This document shows, one piece after another, positions 36,953 to 46,100 of a DNA stretch of 64,000 nucleotides; within the stretch, counting starts at the first letter, position 1; every line of letters starts with the position of its first letter. The DNA is taken from NCBI GenBank assembly GCA_026225415.1, contig JAMFSS010000009.1, positions 256,062 through 320,061 of the forward strand. The letters run 5' to 3'. Origin of the DNA: Alphaproteobacteria bacterium. GTDB taxonomy: Bacteria; Pseudomonadota; Alphaproteobacteria; UBA9219. The position numbers were made by a program, and so were the translations under genes. A model generated the notes under the pieces. That model was not told the DNA's origin and did not search any database. It was given only the letters and a program-made list of their open reading frames with translations.

Positions 36953-37293
<341 letters not shown>

Positions 37294-37466
37294 TGGGCGT
37301 TCATCCAACCTTTGGTCAGCAGCCATGTGGACTGGAGGCAGAGTTTATTGTTTAAAGCCTTCCCGTCTGCACGTCCGAGACAAATATATATTCGAGCTGA
37401 TAAGTGCGTAGGAAGCTTGAAGGCACTCATAACAGCGCAATTATTCAGTGCATGGTATAATTTCAG

Positions 37467-38676
37467 CTATTGTGTAAATATCGTGATGTATGGAAAACAC
37501 CATTCAATTTCTTTAGTGACAGCGTCATGCATTGTTTGTGAAGCAATAAGGCCGGAAAGGTCAATTCTGATACGAACAAGTGAATCATTTTCCGGGAATT
37601 CTACAGTTTCAAATTTCAAATCTAGTTCTTGGCCAACAATTTCTCCTAACCGGTCATTGATGACTTTGCGCGTATAAAGCGGGAGCATATCTTCTCCGGC
37701 CAATCCCAATTTCATACCCGGATCGCCATATTGCATGCCGGTCGGTGTGGTTGGCGGTTCCCAATCTCCTGGCGGCCTAACATTGTTAAACAAAGCCAAC
37801 GACAACATTACATTATAGCGGCATGACCATAAAGGCAAATTAGGTTCTGCGGAGGAAGAAAGAGCCAGCCCCCGACCTTCACGTATTGTGCTTCTGAAAA
37901 GCCATTCCCTGTCGAGTAGTTTTTTTTTACCACTTGAATTGGGATCAACTACTAGCGCGATAAAAGGGAATGTGTGCAAGGAAAAGGCCGCCGCCGCTCA
38001 TGCCTCCGTAACTTGCTGGCGGTGTATATGAAGTGTTAGTGGTTGGCTTACAAATCACATAATCACATTGTGAAGACCAATGTATTGGGCCTGGATCAAC
38101 AATTTCGAACAGTGCCTTGCCAGCAACTTCGAGGCGACCTGAAGGTTTGTTTGTCGAGGCTGTTTCTTCGCCTAGAGCTCCTGTGCAGCAATAAAATCCC
38201 CGTTTGTCGTATTGGTGTTCTAATATTTTTTCTCTACGACTCTCCAGATCGAGAAAGGCACATCCTTTAGCTTCTAATGTAGAAACTTTGTCAGGCGGCA
38301 GAATCATAAATGCAATATCAGGCCCACGCTCATTCCAAGGAGGTCGGCCAATTGAGATGTTCGTGACATGCGACATCATCAAATCCATTCCTTGCTTGTC
38401 CGTTGGTAAATAGTGCACCAGACCAATTCGAGATATTTTTCCTAAAGCCTCAACCACGTGTGCAGCCGTCACAATCCCATGGATCGTCCCAACACGCACA
38501 AGCGTTCCTGACCCTAGACTTGGAAGCTGGGGCGGTGGCGATGTGAAAGTGTCAAGAAAACCGACGATTGAAGAACACATACGAGTTCTTGCAGCTTCGT
38601 ATAGTGGTGAATTGTCTGTCACAGGTATGATTTGCATGATTGGTGCATTGAGAGAATTGGTGGTTAATGAATTCAC
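37467..38676 (-). pseudogene. Trypsin-like serine protease interrupted by one frameshift
   Basis: The first frame (from the ATG at 38676) holds a chymotrypsin-fold protease with all three catalytic residues: His73 in GIVTAAHVVEA, Asp120 in RGPDIAFMIL and Ser227 in YGGMSGGGLF. Just after the Ser loop the reading continues in another frame (LHTFPFIALVVDPNSSGKKK to the stop at 37467, about 170 residues); the shift is +1 near 37977-37985. It may be a mutation, a sequencing error or programmed slippage. The ATG overlaps the GIY-YIG gene stop by 4 bases, so it is the last gene of the RT operon. The protein has no signal peptide and would be cytosolic, unusual for trypsins but typical of defence effectors. 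Confidence 0.78.
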
Positions 38677-39131
38677 TTAACTTCGACTTGGAGGTGATTT
38701 GGAAAATCTCTGGCCTTGTGCAGTCCTATCGATGAAATGCCATGATGCTTGAGTTCGATACCTTGCAGATTAACAAGATCATGCTCCTTAGAAACAAAGT
38801 ATCGGATAAGGGCCTTTTCAGAGATTCCAAGGCAGACCTTAGGGTTGTGTTTTTGTTTTGCTTTAAGCTTTCCAATCATCAGGATGCGCTTGCCTGCTTT
38901 AGCGGCCCAAATGTGATTTAACAATTTGTGGTTATTGAGTTGAGTTTTAATGCGACTGCGCAGCTCAAGGGCTTGCCCAATGTACAGCGCCTCAAAACTT
39001 TTACCGTGCCTGCGCCCAAAAATATAAATTCCAGGTATTTCCGGGATCAGTTTCAACGGAACCTCATATACGTCACCTTTTGATTTGTATTTAAGTGACA
39101 ATTCTTTCTGCCATTCCAGTTCGATTTCCAT
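38673..39131 (-). CDS. GIY-YIG nuclease-superfamily protein
   Basis: The 152-residue protein carries PGIYIFG, about ten residues, then ALYIGQA, followed by ELRSRIKTQLNN (conserved Arg) and ISEKALIRYFV (candidate catalytic Glu). Together these make a full GIY-YIG signature. The ATG at 39131 is preceded by GAGAGGG; a TTG four codons earlier is less likely. It lies 75 bases after the RT-RNase H stop and overlaps the protease start by 4 bases. This coupling implies joint action with both. A homing-endonuclease role is less likely because it is not inside an intron. Confidence 0.82.
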   Translation of the reverse strand: MEIELEWQKELSLKYKSKGDVYEVPLKLIPEIPGIYIFGRRHGKSFEALYIGQALELRSRIKTQLNNHKLLNHIWAAKAGKRILMIGKLKAKQKHNPKVCLGISEKALIRYFVSKEHDLVNLQGIELKHHGISSIGLHKARDFPNHLQVEVK

Positions 39132-39206
39132 ATGCCCTCTCAATGTTCACGCGGCACTATATAGTTGACACAACGGTTGGCGCCAAGATTAGTAAAACCT
39201 CTCAAT

Positions 39207-40952
39207 TTAGGCGGCATTCATATTTGTTGAAGTGTCCGAACTAAGTGCGCTTTTAAGCGTGTTAGCGGCTTCATTTGCAAGCTGATCGGCTTTTTCATTT
39301 TGTGGATTTTTATTATGCCCTTTTACCCATGCCAGCTTGACTTTGCGCTGTTGTCGAAGCGCCGCAAACTCGTCCCAAAGAGCTTTATGCTTGTTGATAA
39401 TTGTCCCTTCTTCAGCAGTGCGTACTACATAGTTACTGTCAGTCCTTATAAGGATGGAAGCGCCAACAGGGGTAGCCTTTAAGGCCTCAATAACAGCCAT
39501 AAGTTCCATGCGATTATTGGTCGTCTCGGCTTCAGATCCTTTTATTTCGCGACCATCCGGGAATACGACCGCCCAACCACCGACGCCTTTTTTCTCGGTC
39601 GAGAAGCGATTGGCCCTCAACAAGGAGCCATCAGTATAAATCTCGATGGTTTTGTTTGTTTGACGGAATGGCTTTTTGTCCTGCAGCCGATACGGAAGCT
39701 CGTCCAAACTCTTAGTTTCAATGTCACTCAATAAACACACGCCCCCGGCTCGCCGTCTAGTGGCGCTGTCTGCATCTCTTATCTTGTCCGCAAACCAACG
39801 ACGAAATTTATTGAGCATGCCATCTATTTGATTATCAAGATCACTTATAGTGTTTTGAGCATTGCCGTATGCGAATGCATTCCCCCAACCGCGAACGACG
39901 TTATCGACTAACCGTAAGGTCTGGGCGTATCTCTGTGTATTCTCCGCCCCTTTTTTTCCTTCCATGGCGGCGGTTATGGCTGCGCATCCACGCTGCAAAT
40001 GCCAATCAATGTTTCTGATTAATTTGGTTCGCGCCGCCTTCGATGGCTGAAATAATCCTGGGTGAATGTCAAAACCGAGAAATGTAAATCCGCCGTCAAT
40101 GGAGCCGTATTGTGCTTTTTCCCGACTGGTGCCTTTTGCAAATGGGTCATGGCATTTGAGGCCTAATTTGCTCAGATGTTCTTTTGCGCTATTGAAGGCG
40201 TTGCGAACATGGTCTTCTTTTTCACCTAAAAATATAAAGTCATCAATAAAACGAATGCATACAATTCCGCGCTCATTAAACTGACGATCAAAATCATTGA
40301 GCAAAATGTTGCCGAATAGAGGAGACAATGGCGAGCCTTGAGCCACGCCATCTTCATCAGTGGGAAATACTTTTTTATCTTCACCCAGCTGCTTTTCATT
40401 TTGCAGGGTTACCGTTGTTGCTTTCTCCAATAGCGTCATAAAACTTTGATCATCGATATGCATCCGCAGTGTGCCCAGTACTTTTTGACGCGGAATTCCA
40501 TCAAAAAAACTCGAGATATCAGAACGAATGAAATATTTCTTCCCGCTTAAGAATGCATCTCGAATGAGAGCTAATCCATGCGGGACACTCCTATCAGGAA
40601 CGCCACCTATACATGTAGGAGTCTCTATGACCTCACGAACAAAGGCAATATCTTGTTGAAGCCGGTCTAGTAGGGCGCGTTCGATAATCCGGTTTTCGAC
40701 TGGTGCCATGACAATGCCTCTAAAGCGGCCACCAGACTTCGCCTTCAGAACACCTTTTTGTGGAAGAAATGTGAATTTGTTATCTCTTAGCGCGCGCTGA
40801 ATTCTTATGAGATCAGATTCGGCCCTGCGCTCGAACTCATGAATAGCATCACGCGTTTCTGGCAATGCCGAGTTTTGGCCATTCGACCGAATACGGTACC
40901 AGGCAAAGCGCAATGAATCGCGCTGGGTTGCCTTATCAAAAAGCTTGCCCAT
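39207..40952 (-). CDS. Reverse transcriptase fused to RNase HI
   Basis: The 581-residue fusion has a group II-intron-like RT at residues about 40-330. It contains RGIVMAPVENRIIERALLD, catalytic Asp145 in RSDISSFFDGI, QGSPLSPLFGNILLNDFD (205-222), the FIDD box with Asp237/238 and TFLGFDIHPG. A linker with helices follows. RNase HI occupies about 435-570 with the full active site: Asp441 in YTDGS, Glu483 in RMELM, Asp505 in RTDSN, His546 in VKGHNK and Asp556 in NEKADQLAN. No maturase X/HNH domain and no group II intron RNA are seen. AGAGGA precedes the ATG by 5 bases. The first motif is FIDD rather than YADD. It heads the GIY-YIG/protease operon; a defence role is inferred. Confidence 0.95.
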   Translation of the reverse strand: MGKLFDKATQRDSLRFAWYRIRSNGQNSALPETRDAIHEFERRAESDLIRIQRALRDNKFTFLPQKGVLKAKSGGRFRGIVMAPVENRIIERALLDRLQQDIAFVREVIETPTCIGGVPDRSVPHGLALIRDAFLSGKKYFIRSDISSFFDGIPRQKVLGTLRMHIDDQSFMTLLEKATTVTLQNEKQLGEDKKVFPTDEDGVAQGSPLSPLFGNILLNDFDRQFNERGIVCIRFIDDFIFLGEKEDHVRNAFNSAKEHLSKLGLKCHDPFAKGTSREKAQYGSIDGGFTFLGFDIHPGLFQPSKAARTKLIRNIDWHLQRGCAAITAAMEGKKGAENTQRYAQTLRLVDNVVRGWGNAFAYGNAQNTISDLDNQIDGMLNKFRRWFADKIRDADSATRRRAGGVCLLSDIETKSLDELPYRLQDKKPFRQTNKTIEIYTDGSLLRANRFSTEKKGVGGWAVVFPDGREIKGSEAETTNNRMELMAVIEALKATPVGASILIRTDSNYVVRTAEEGTIINKHKALWDEFAALRQQRKVKLAWVKGHNKNPQNEKADQLANEAANTLKSALSSDTSTNMNAA

Positions 40953-41006
40953 TATGTCCTCTTTTGGGCGACGTCGGATGTCCCGCCCTACTTCTGGAGT
41001 ACTGCA

Positions 41007-41222
41007 CTATGTCGCAGGACCTGATGATGCGCAGCCTGCACACCCGTTGGCACCCTGCACGGCGCAATCAGCGTGTCCGCCAATCGTCGCCGCTCCGCTT
41101 ACCGTCATTCCTGCGCCCGTTACGGACCAGAAAGATGCAAGCAAGTAACAAAGCGCTGCGAAAACCTTCATCTTCGCAGCCATGGTTCCGGCGCGAATGC
41201 CGAAATATACGGTAAAATCCAC
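41007..41222 (-). CDS. Small Gly/Cys-rich protein overlapping repeat copy 1
   Basis: A GTG start at 41222 has a strong ribosome site (GGAGGTG, 5-base spacing). The 71 residues contain a membrane or signal-like stretch (MKVFAALCYLLASFWSV) and a Gly/Ala-rich tail with three Cys (GGHADCAVQGANGCAGCASS). The tail is encoded by the 122-bp repeat. The stop lies 54 bases before the RT start on the same strand, so the two could be co-transcribed. No family is recognised. Confidence 0.52.
   Translation of the reverse strand: MDFTVYFGIRAGTMAAKMKVFAALCYLLASFWSVTGAGMTVSGAATIGGHADCAVQGANGCAGCASSGPAT
41010..41131. repeat. 122-bp perfect direct repeat, copy 1
   Basis: From TGTCGCAGGACCTGATGATG to CGTTACGGACCAGA the sequence is identical, base for base, to 41390-41511. 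The copies are 380 bp apart, start to start. Near its ends each copy carries complementary CGCAGGA and TCCTGCG, so the transcript could fold into a long closed hairpin. It lies 58 bases upstream of the RT start codon. Confidence 0.97.
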
Positions 41223-41245
41223 TGTTGCACCTCCGCTATGGTAGC

Positions 41246-41488
41246 TTAGCTTTTTGCGAAGAAAAGCAAGCGAAATTTCGCCGCCCCCGCCAAGTTTGCC
41301 CGAAAAGAAATCCTATCGACTGCCCGACGCTTCAATTTAACTTGTAAATCGAGGAGCACAGTCAACCCAGAAGTAAGGCTTGCTTGGCTTGTCGCAGGAC
41401 CTGATGATGCGCAGCCTGCACACCCGTTGGCACCCTGCACGGCGCAATCAGCGTGTCCGCCAATCGTCGCCGCTCCGCTTACCGTCAT
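41246..41488 (-). pseudogene. Truncated frame through repeat copy 2
   Basis: The same Gly/Cys-rich reading frame as the 41007-41222 gene is repeated here but lacks the N-terminal hydrophobic part, because a stop codon lies just upstream. It continues past the repeat into an unrelated 47-residue tail. No ribosome site is seen, so it is probably a partial duplicate. Confidence 0.3.
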
Positions 41489-41511
41489 TCCTGCGCCCGT
41501 TACGGACCAGA
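41390..41511. repeat. 122-bp perfect direct repeat, copy 2
   Basis: Identical to 41010-41131 over 122 bases, in the same orientation, with 258 bases between the copies. Flanking bases differ sharply on both sides, so the boundaries are exact. No A-to-N differences exist between copies, which separates this from the template/variable repeats of diversity-generating retroelements. Confidence 0.97.
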
Positions 41512-41757
41512 GACTTCAATAAACGAAAACAGCATAGCCTCGCCGATTCGACATTTATGCTCAAGGGAATTCGGATGCGGGCTATAACGCAGAAAGGGTT
41601 ACCCAAATACAAAAGGCCGGAAACACCTGCCGTATTTTTGCCGTACGTTTTCAGAAAAAAGACGGTGGCACCCGTTTTAAGGTGCAAAAATATTAGGTAA
41701 AAATTAGGTACAGAAGTCGTGCGGCGTCAAAAATACGACTAACCCATTGAAATAATT

Positions 41758-41801
41758 GGCGTCCCCTACGGGATTCGAACCCGTGTTACTACCGTGAAAG
41801 C
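41758..41801 (-). other. attachment-site remnant: 3' half of tRNA-Glu
   Basis: On the minus strand the 44 bases read as the anticodon loop with TTC (CTTTCAC), the 3' anticodon strand, the variable loop, a perfect T arm (ACGGG-TTCGAAT-CCCGT) and the acceptor 3' strand ending in CCA. The 5' half is absent, since the adjoining bases do not complete the anticodon stem. Such fragments are made when a tyrosine integrase inserts into the tRNA 3' end. The orientation places the element on the right (41.8 kb onward) with the intact tRNA-Glu at its far end. Confidence 0.82.
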
Positions 41802-41819
41802 CATCGGGGGTATCTAAGT

Positions 41820-41980
41820 CCCTGTTTAACAGGGAAAAAACAGGGAATATCCGTTGGTTACAAACGGTAGTAACGCCCGAAATGCATCAAAAGGTGTGAT
41901 GTATCATCATGATGCGCATCATGATGAACGCGATGATCTGCCCGAATAACAGGGAATAATTTTTGATTGAGTAGGGAATT
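41820..41980. repeat. Cluster of AACAGGGAA repeats beside the attachment site
   Basis: AACAGGGAA occurs at 41828, 41839 and 41948. A reverse copy at 41820-41827 makes the palindrome CCCTGTT-T-AACAGGG, and a partial copy lies at 41971. Their position next to the tRNA-Glu fragment suits integrase arm-type or AlpA/excisionase binding sites. Further palindromes (CATCATGATG, GATGCATC) follow up to 42057. Confidence 0.55.
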
Positions 41981-42077
41981 AAATAGCTGATCAGGTGTGA
42001 AGTAGTACGCCCTGAAGAGGGGGAGTTCGAATCCTTGATGCATCAAGCGATGCATCAGAATAACTGTCTTGGGTTAT

Positions 42078-43070
42078 TTAAGACTCCTTGACGCGTTCTT
42101 CGAAACTCCAAGTAAAGCTTTGCTTTTCGGGTATTGTGCGTTCTGTGGCACTGAGATCGAGTTGAACTTCGCTGATTTTCCCTTGTGCTAGCCAAGGCTG
42201 AAGTTGATATAGATGCGGATAAATATGGAATGAGACCTGCTTGCCTGACATGTGGTTATCTTTTGCTGGACAGGGCAAGAAAATCTCGTAACTGAAATTG
42301 CCGGTTGCGATGAAGAAGGTCATATAGGGGGCGTCGATTTGCTCTTTTCGCCGCAACAGCGCAACGATTGGTTTGGGAAATGGCTTGGGGGTGAAAACAA
42401 CGGTCTGATAGCAGTAATGCGCGCCATCGCTGTAAACCATCCCTGTTTGCAGATCATCCTCACAAAGCCAAAGACGCAGCTCTTCGAAGTGTGGCAATTC
42501 GTCCTCTGGCAGTAGGGCGTAGGCTGATTTGCATAGTGCTTTGTATGCGGCAAGTGGGCGATATGATTTGTTAACGAAAAAAACCGTTAGAGTTTGTTTT
42601 TCTTCATCGACCAGATGTGAGCCATCATTCCGGCCGACATGCAGTTTTAGGTTATTGTCAGTGAATGACATTGTTGATGGGACGCTTGGCAGCTCACCAG
42701 CCAGAGGCAAAATTGGCGTTCCACGTTTTGCCTGGACTCCGGAGATACTGCGCAGCGGAAGAGTCATTTTTCCGAGATCATCTTCAAAGCTACAGAAGCG
42801 CTTGTTACATTGGTCACATTCATAAAGTGACGTTAAGGCCTTGTTTCCTAATAGTTCGGATACTGCATGCGCACGTTTTTTAAATGTGCGTTCAGGTTTG
42901 CTTCCTTGGCAGTAACGGCAACGATAAGGCAATTTACCTAGAACCTTTTTTTCATTCCTATCAATCGCTAAAAACAAGATCTGATCATAGTTCTTGTTAT
43001 AAAATTGTAGTGCCTTTAGAGCATTTTCTTCACAGGCGATGTTCTGGCTTTCTGGGCGTGCTTCAATCAT
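42078..43070 (-). CDS. HNH-like zinc-binding protein, candidate defence nuclease
   Basis: The 330-residue protein has CRYCQG near residue 51, then FKKRAHAVSELLGNKAL and ECDQCNKRF. This is the spacing of an HNH-type motif in which paired CxxC zinc knuckles hold a catalytic His and an Asn. The remaining ~230 residues (VSFHIYPHLYQLQPWLAQGK and others) match nothing I know. It is the first gene inside the island and divergent from the STAND NTPase, sharing about 120 bases of control region. A DNA-cleaving role is inferred from the motif. Confidence 0.76.
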   Translation of the reverse strand: MIEARPESQNIACEENALKALQFYNKNYDQILFLAIDRNEKKVLGKLPYRCRYCQGSKPERTFKKRAHAVSELLGNKALTSLYECDQCNKRFCSFEDDLGKMTLPLRSISGVQAKRGTPILPLAGELPSVPSTMSFTDNNLKLHVGRNDGSHLVDEEKQTLTVFFVNKSYRPLAAYKALCKSAYALLPEDELPHFEELRLWLCEDDLQTGMVYSDGAHYCYQTVVFTPKPFPKPIVALLRRKEQIDAPYMTFFIATGNFSYEIFLPCPAKDNHMSGKQVSFHIYPHLYQLQPWLAQGKISEVQLDLSATERTIPEKQSFTWSFEERVKES

Positions 43071-43188
43071 GGTTTGCTATGCTGCTTGGTTGGGTGACAA
43101 CTATATTAGTTAAGCGGCTAAATTGTAAAAACAACCGATTCTAATATACACTCCAAATGATGTGGTCTTTTTTGATGAAAGTTAGCTT

Positions 43189-46100
43189 TTGCAAGGTTTT
43201 GATCCAACCCTTAATGGCCTGATTACGCCAGGTCCAAAAAATGAAACAGCCCCTCAAGGAAACGTAGAGCGGGAAGCTATCGATGCGTTGCGCGGGTATG
43301 CTTATCAAATTGCAGTGACAGCGCTGGCTTGGCTGGAACTGTCCCCTGCAGAGAGGCTTTATATTGAAGTTGCCGAAGATTATGCTATTTGCGCCGACGA
43401 TGCTGTCAAGGCTGTCCAAGTTAAAGATACAGAACAGAGCGGAAAGATTACGCTTAATAGCACCAATGTAAAAGAAACCCTCAAGAACTTTATTGATCTG
43501 GTTGAGAAAAACCCCGGACAAAAAGTTACACTTCATTTTCTCACAACGTCTGAAGTTGGTATTGAAAGGTCGAAAATCAATCGACCGGCTGGTGAAGCAG
43601 GACTTCTGCATTGGAGAAAAGTTGCGGCGAGTGGTGATGTTGTGCATCTCCGTCGGATTCTTACGGCTGACGAAATGCCAAAAGAAGTGAAGACGTTTGT
43701 TGATGCACGTGACGATGAGACCTTAAGGGGCGAGCTTTTAAAGCGAATTCACTGGGATTGCGGCAAACCCAATTTCTCGCAGATATTAGTTGAGCTTGAG
43801 CAAAGTATTGCTCAAGTTGGACGGCAACGTTTCGGTATGGCTGGTACAGCGTCAAAGTATGCTGCCTCCATGGTCATGTACCGCATCCTTCAGAAAGCTA
43901 CACTCAAAACGCGCGAAGAGCGCGTTCTTCTGCGAGCAGACCTAGACACGCTTCTGGATGCGGCAAGTCGAGTTTCCTTACGGCAACGAGATTTTGATGT
44001 GATTATGGGGCGTCTTGCTGCTGCACCCCTTGCTGCAATTGGCGGCGAAAATGGGACAGTAATCGATGTGGGTGGATATCCACCATGGATATATCTTGAT
44101 CAAGATATAAGGGGGCCGGTTCTTGCTTTAGAAAGACACCTGCAAGACGGGATATGTTCAGCGCTGTTAACATCGCCTTATGTCGTTTTATCTGGCGCAA
44201 CTGGTCTTGGAAAAACACTTCTTGCTCGAAAAGCCATTCAACACTTAAGAAAAACGTACGCACTTATCGATTTTCGAGACCTTGAACCGGCCAGCCTCCA
44301 GCAACGGCTGGACGTATTGGTTTCGTATCTGCATAACCTGCGAGTCGACGCAGTAATATTTGATGACTTGAATCATCTTGAGGATGGTTCTGTACGAAAA
44401 TCGTTTAACCGTGTGCTGTCGGCATTACAGCGTCGAGATCAGCTCGCAATTATAACGTGCTACAGAAAACCATCAGTATCGATTGCAACCGATCTTAATA
44501 TAGCTTCCTCGAACTTTTTTGATGTTCCTTATTTCGCAGAAAACGAAATAAGCGATTTAGTTAAACTTGCCGGCGGGGATCCGGCAAAGTGGGCTAAAAT
44601 TTCTATGTTCGCAAGTGGCAATGGGCATCCCCAACTTGCTGGTGCGTTTATACAGGGGGTTTCCTCTAGAAACTGGCCCCAAGATGAACTTAGAAAAATT
44701 ACACAAACAGGATTTACATCTGCTGACACCGTTGCGCTACGTGATGAGGCTAGGCAGCGTCTAATTGAGGGATTGGAAAAAGACAGCCAGCTTCTTTTGT
44801 GGCGCACAAGCTTAATCATCGGCTCCTTTGTTCGTGATCTTGCAATTGCTTTGGGGGATGTAACCCCCAGATTAGCGCAAGCTGGCGTAACGCTGGATAG
44901 GCTCACAGGCTCTTGGGTTGAGCCCCTTGCGAGTGATCGTTTTCGCGTTTCCCCTTTGCTAGCTAGAGCTGGAGACAAAATTCTTGGCGAGAATGAGAGG
45001 GGGGCCGTTCATTCAGCAATTGCACGCCACCTCGTTAAAGATAAGGGCGTTTCTGTTGTGGATGCCGATACGGTCTTAGTTCACGGGTTGGCGGGGAAAG
45101 ATAGTTCTGTTCTTATGGCGATCGCAACAGCAACCATCTCCGCGCCGCAGAGTATTCTAACGTCTATCGCAGATTATTCTTTTGCCTTTCCTAATCTGAA
45201 GCTGGACGCCGTTATTTTTCCTGAACATTTGGGGTTATCGGCCCTTTTGAGGCTAGCGCAATGCAAAGTAGTTCTTGCAAAAGGCGTAATCGAAGAAATT
45301 GAAAAGGTGACCAGCACGCTGTTGAGAGAAATAGACTCTCTCACAGGAAAAATGCGAAGTGGTGTTGAAAGCGTATCACTTATTAATCTGCTTTCTATTA
45401 CTGGTGGTGCTGGCCGAATTCCTAATTGGCTGGAGCTAATAAATAGATTTAGACGACTTCTAATATCCGATAAAGAATTAGCAAAAAGAATGGAGGGCGG
45501 TGAAAAGTTTCCTGGTTCAGAACATCTAAGTACGCTGGGATGCTTTCTGATCACGGGGCTTTCTCGTATGCCGTCGGTAAAGTCTCTTGAAGAATTTTTT
45601 CTTAAATTAGATCGGCTGAGCGCCAATGATCGTGGACAGCTGCTTTCTGAATTTCATCAAGACAACAGTGACTATGATTTAATAGTGAGCGGTGCCTGGC
45701 TCACGGAACACGAGGCAGGCGCCGTCGATTGGTTGAATAACGAAAAGTACTATCTCCGAATGGCGGAGATGGCTATGGCCTGGGGGCAGCCGATATTAGC
45801 CGCCTACTGTCATAAAGCTCGTGCAGTGATGATTGACGAATATGGGAACCAGCCAATCTTAGCTCTGACCGCACTGGATGAAGCTGCTCTTAAGCTTGAT
45901 GGCAGCGATATTATTATACGCGAACGTATTAAAGTATTTTGGCGGATGAAGAATTATTCACAAGTTGTAGAATTAATAACGCCTGTAGTAGATGTTGTAG
46001 TCTTGAGCAATTCGACCGATCGTATGTTTGTATTAAGAGAGGCGGCAATAAGTGCTGCAAATATTGGTAGAACAAAACTTGCTGCGAAATGGTTTCATGG

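Noticed and set aside
38673-39131. GIY-YIG homing endonuclease
   Set aside because: It is not inside an intron or intein and is translationally coupled to the protease gene, which fits a system component better.
39207-40952. Group II intron maturase
   Set aside because: There is no domain V/VI RNA, no 5' GUGYG end and no maturase X or HNH domain; the C-terminus is RNase HI instead.
41010-41511. Diversity-generating retroelement (template/variable repeats beside an RT)
   Set aside because: The repeats are identical with no adenine-specific changes, the RT has a QGxxxSP motif typical of group II-like enzymes, and no target gene with a C-type lectin or Ig fold carries the repeat at its 3' end.
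40953-41520. Classical retron msr-msd RNA
   Set aside because: I could not find the paired a1/a2 ends and a branching G in a conserved msr setting, and retron RTs lack a fused RNase H. A non-canonical template RNA remains open.
42020-42045. tRNA-like AGTTCGAATCC near the att site
   Set aside because: The flanking bases do not form a T stem, so it is not a second tRNA fragment.
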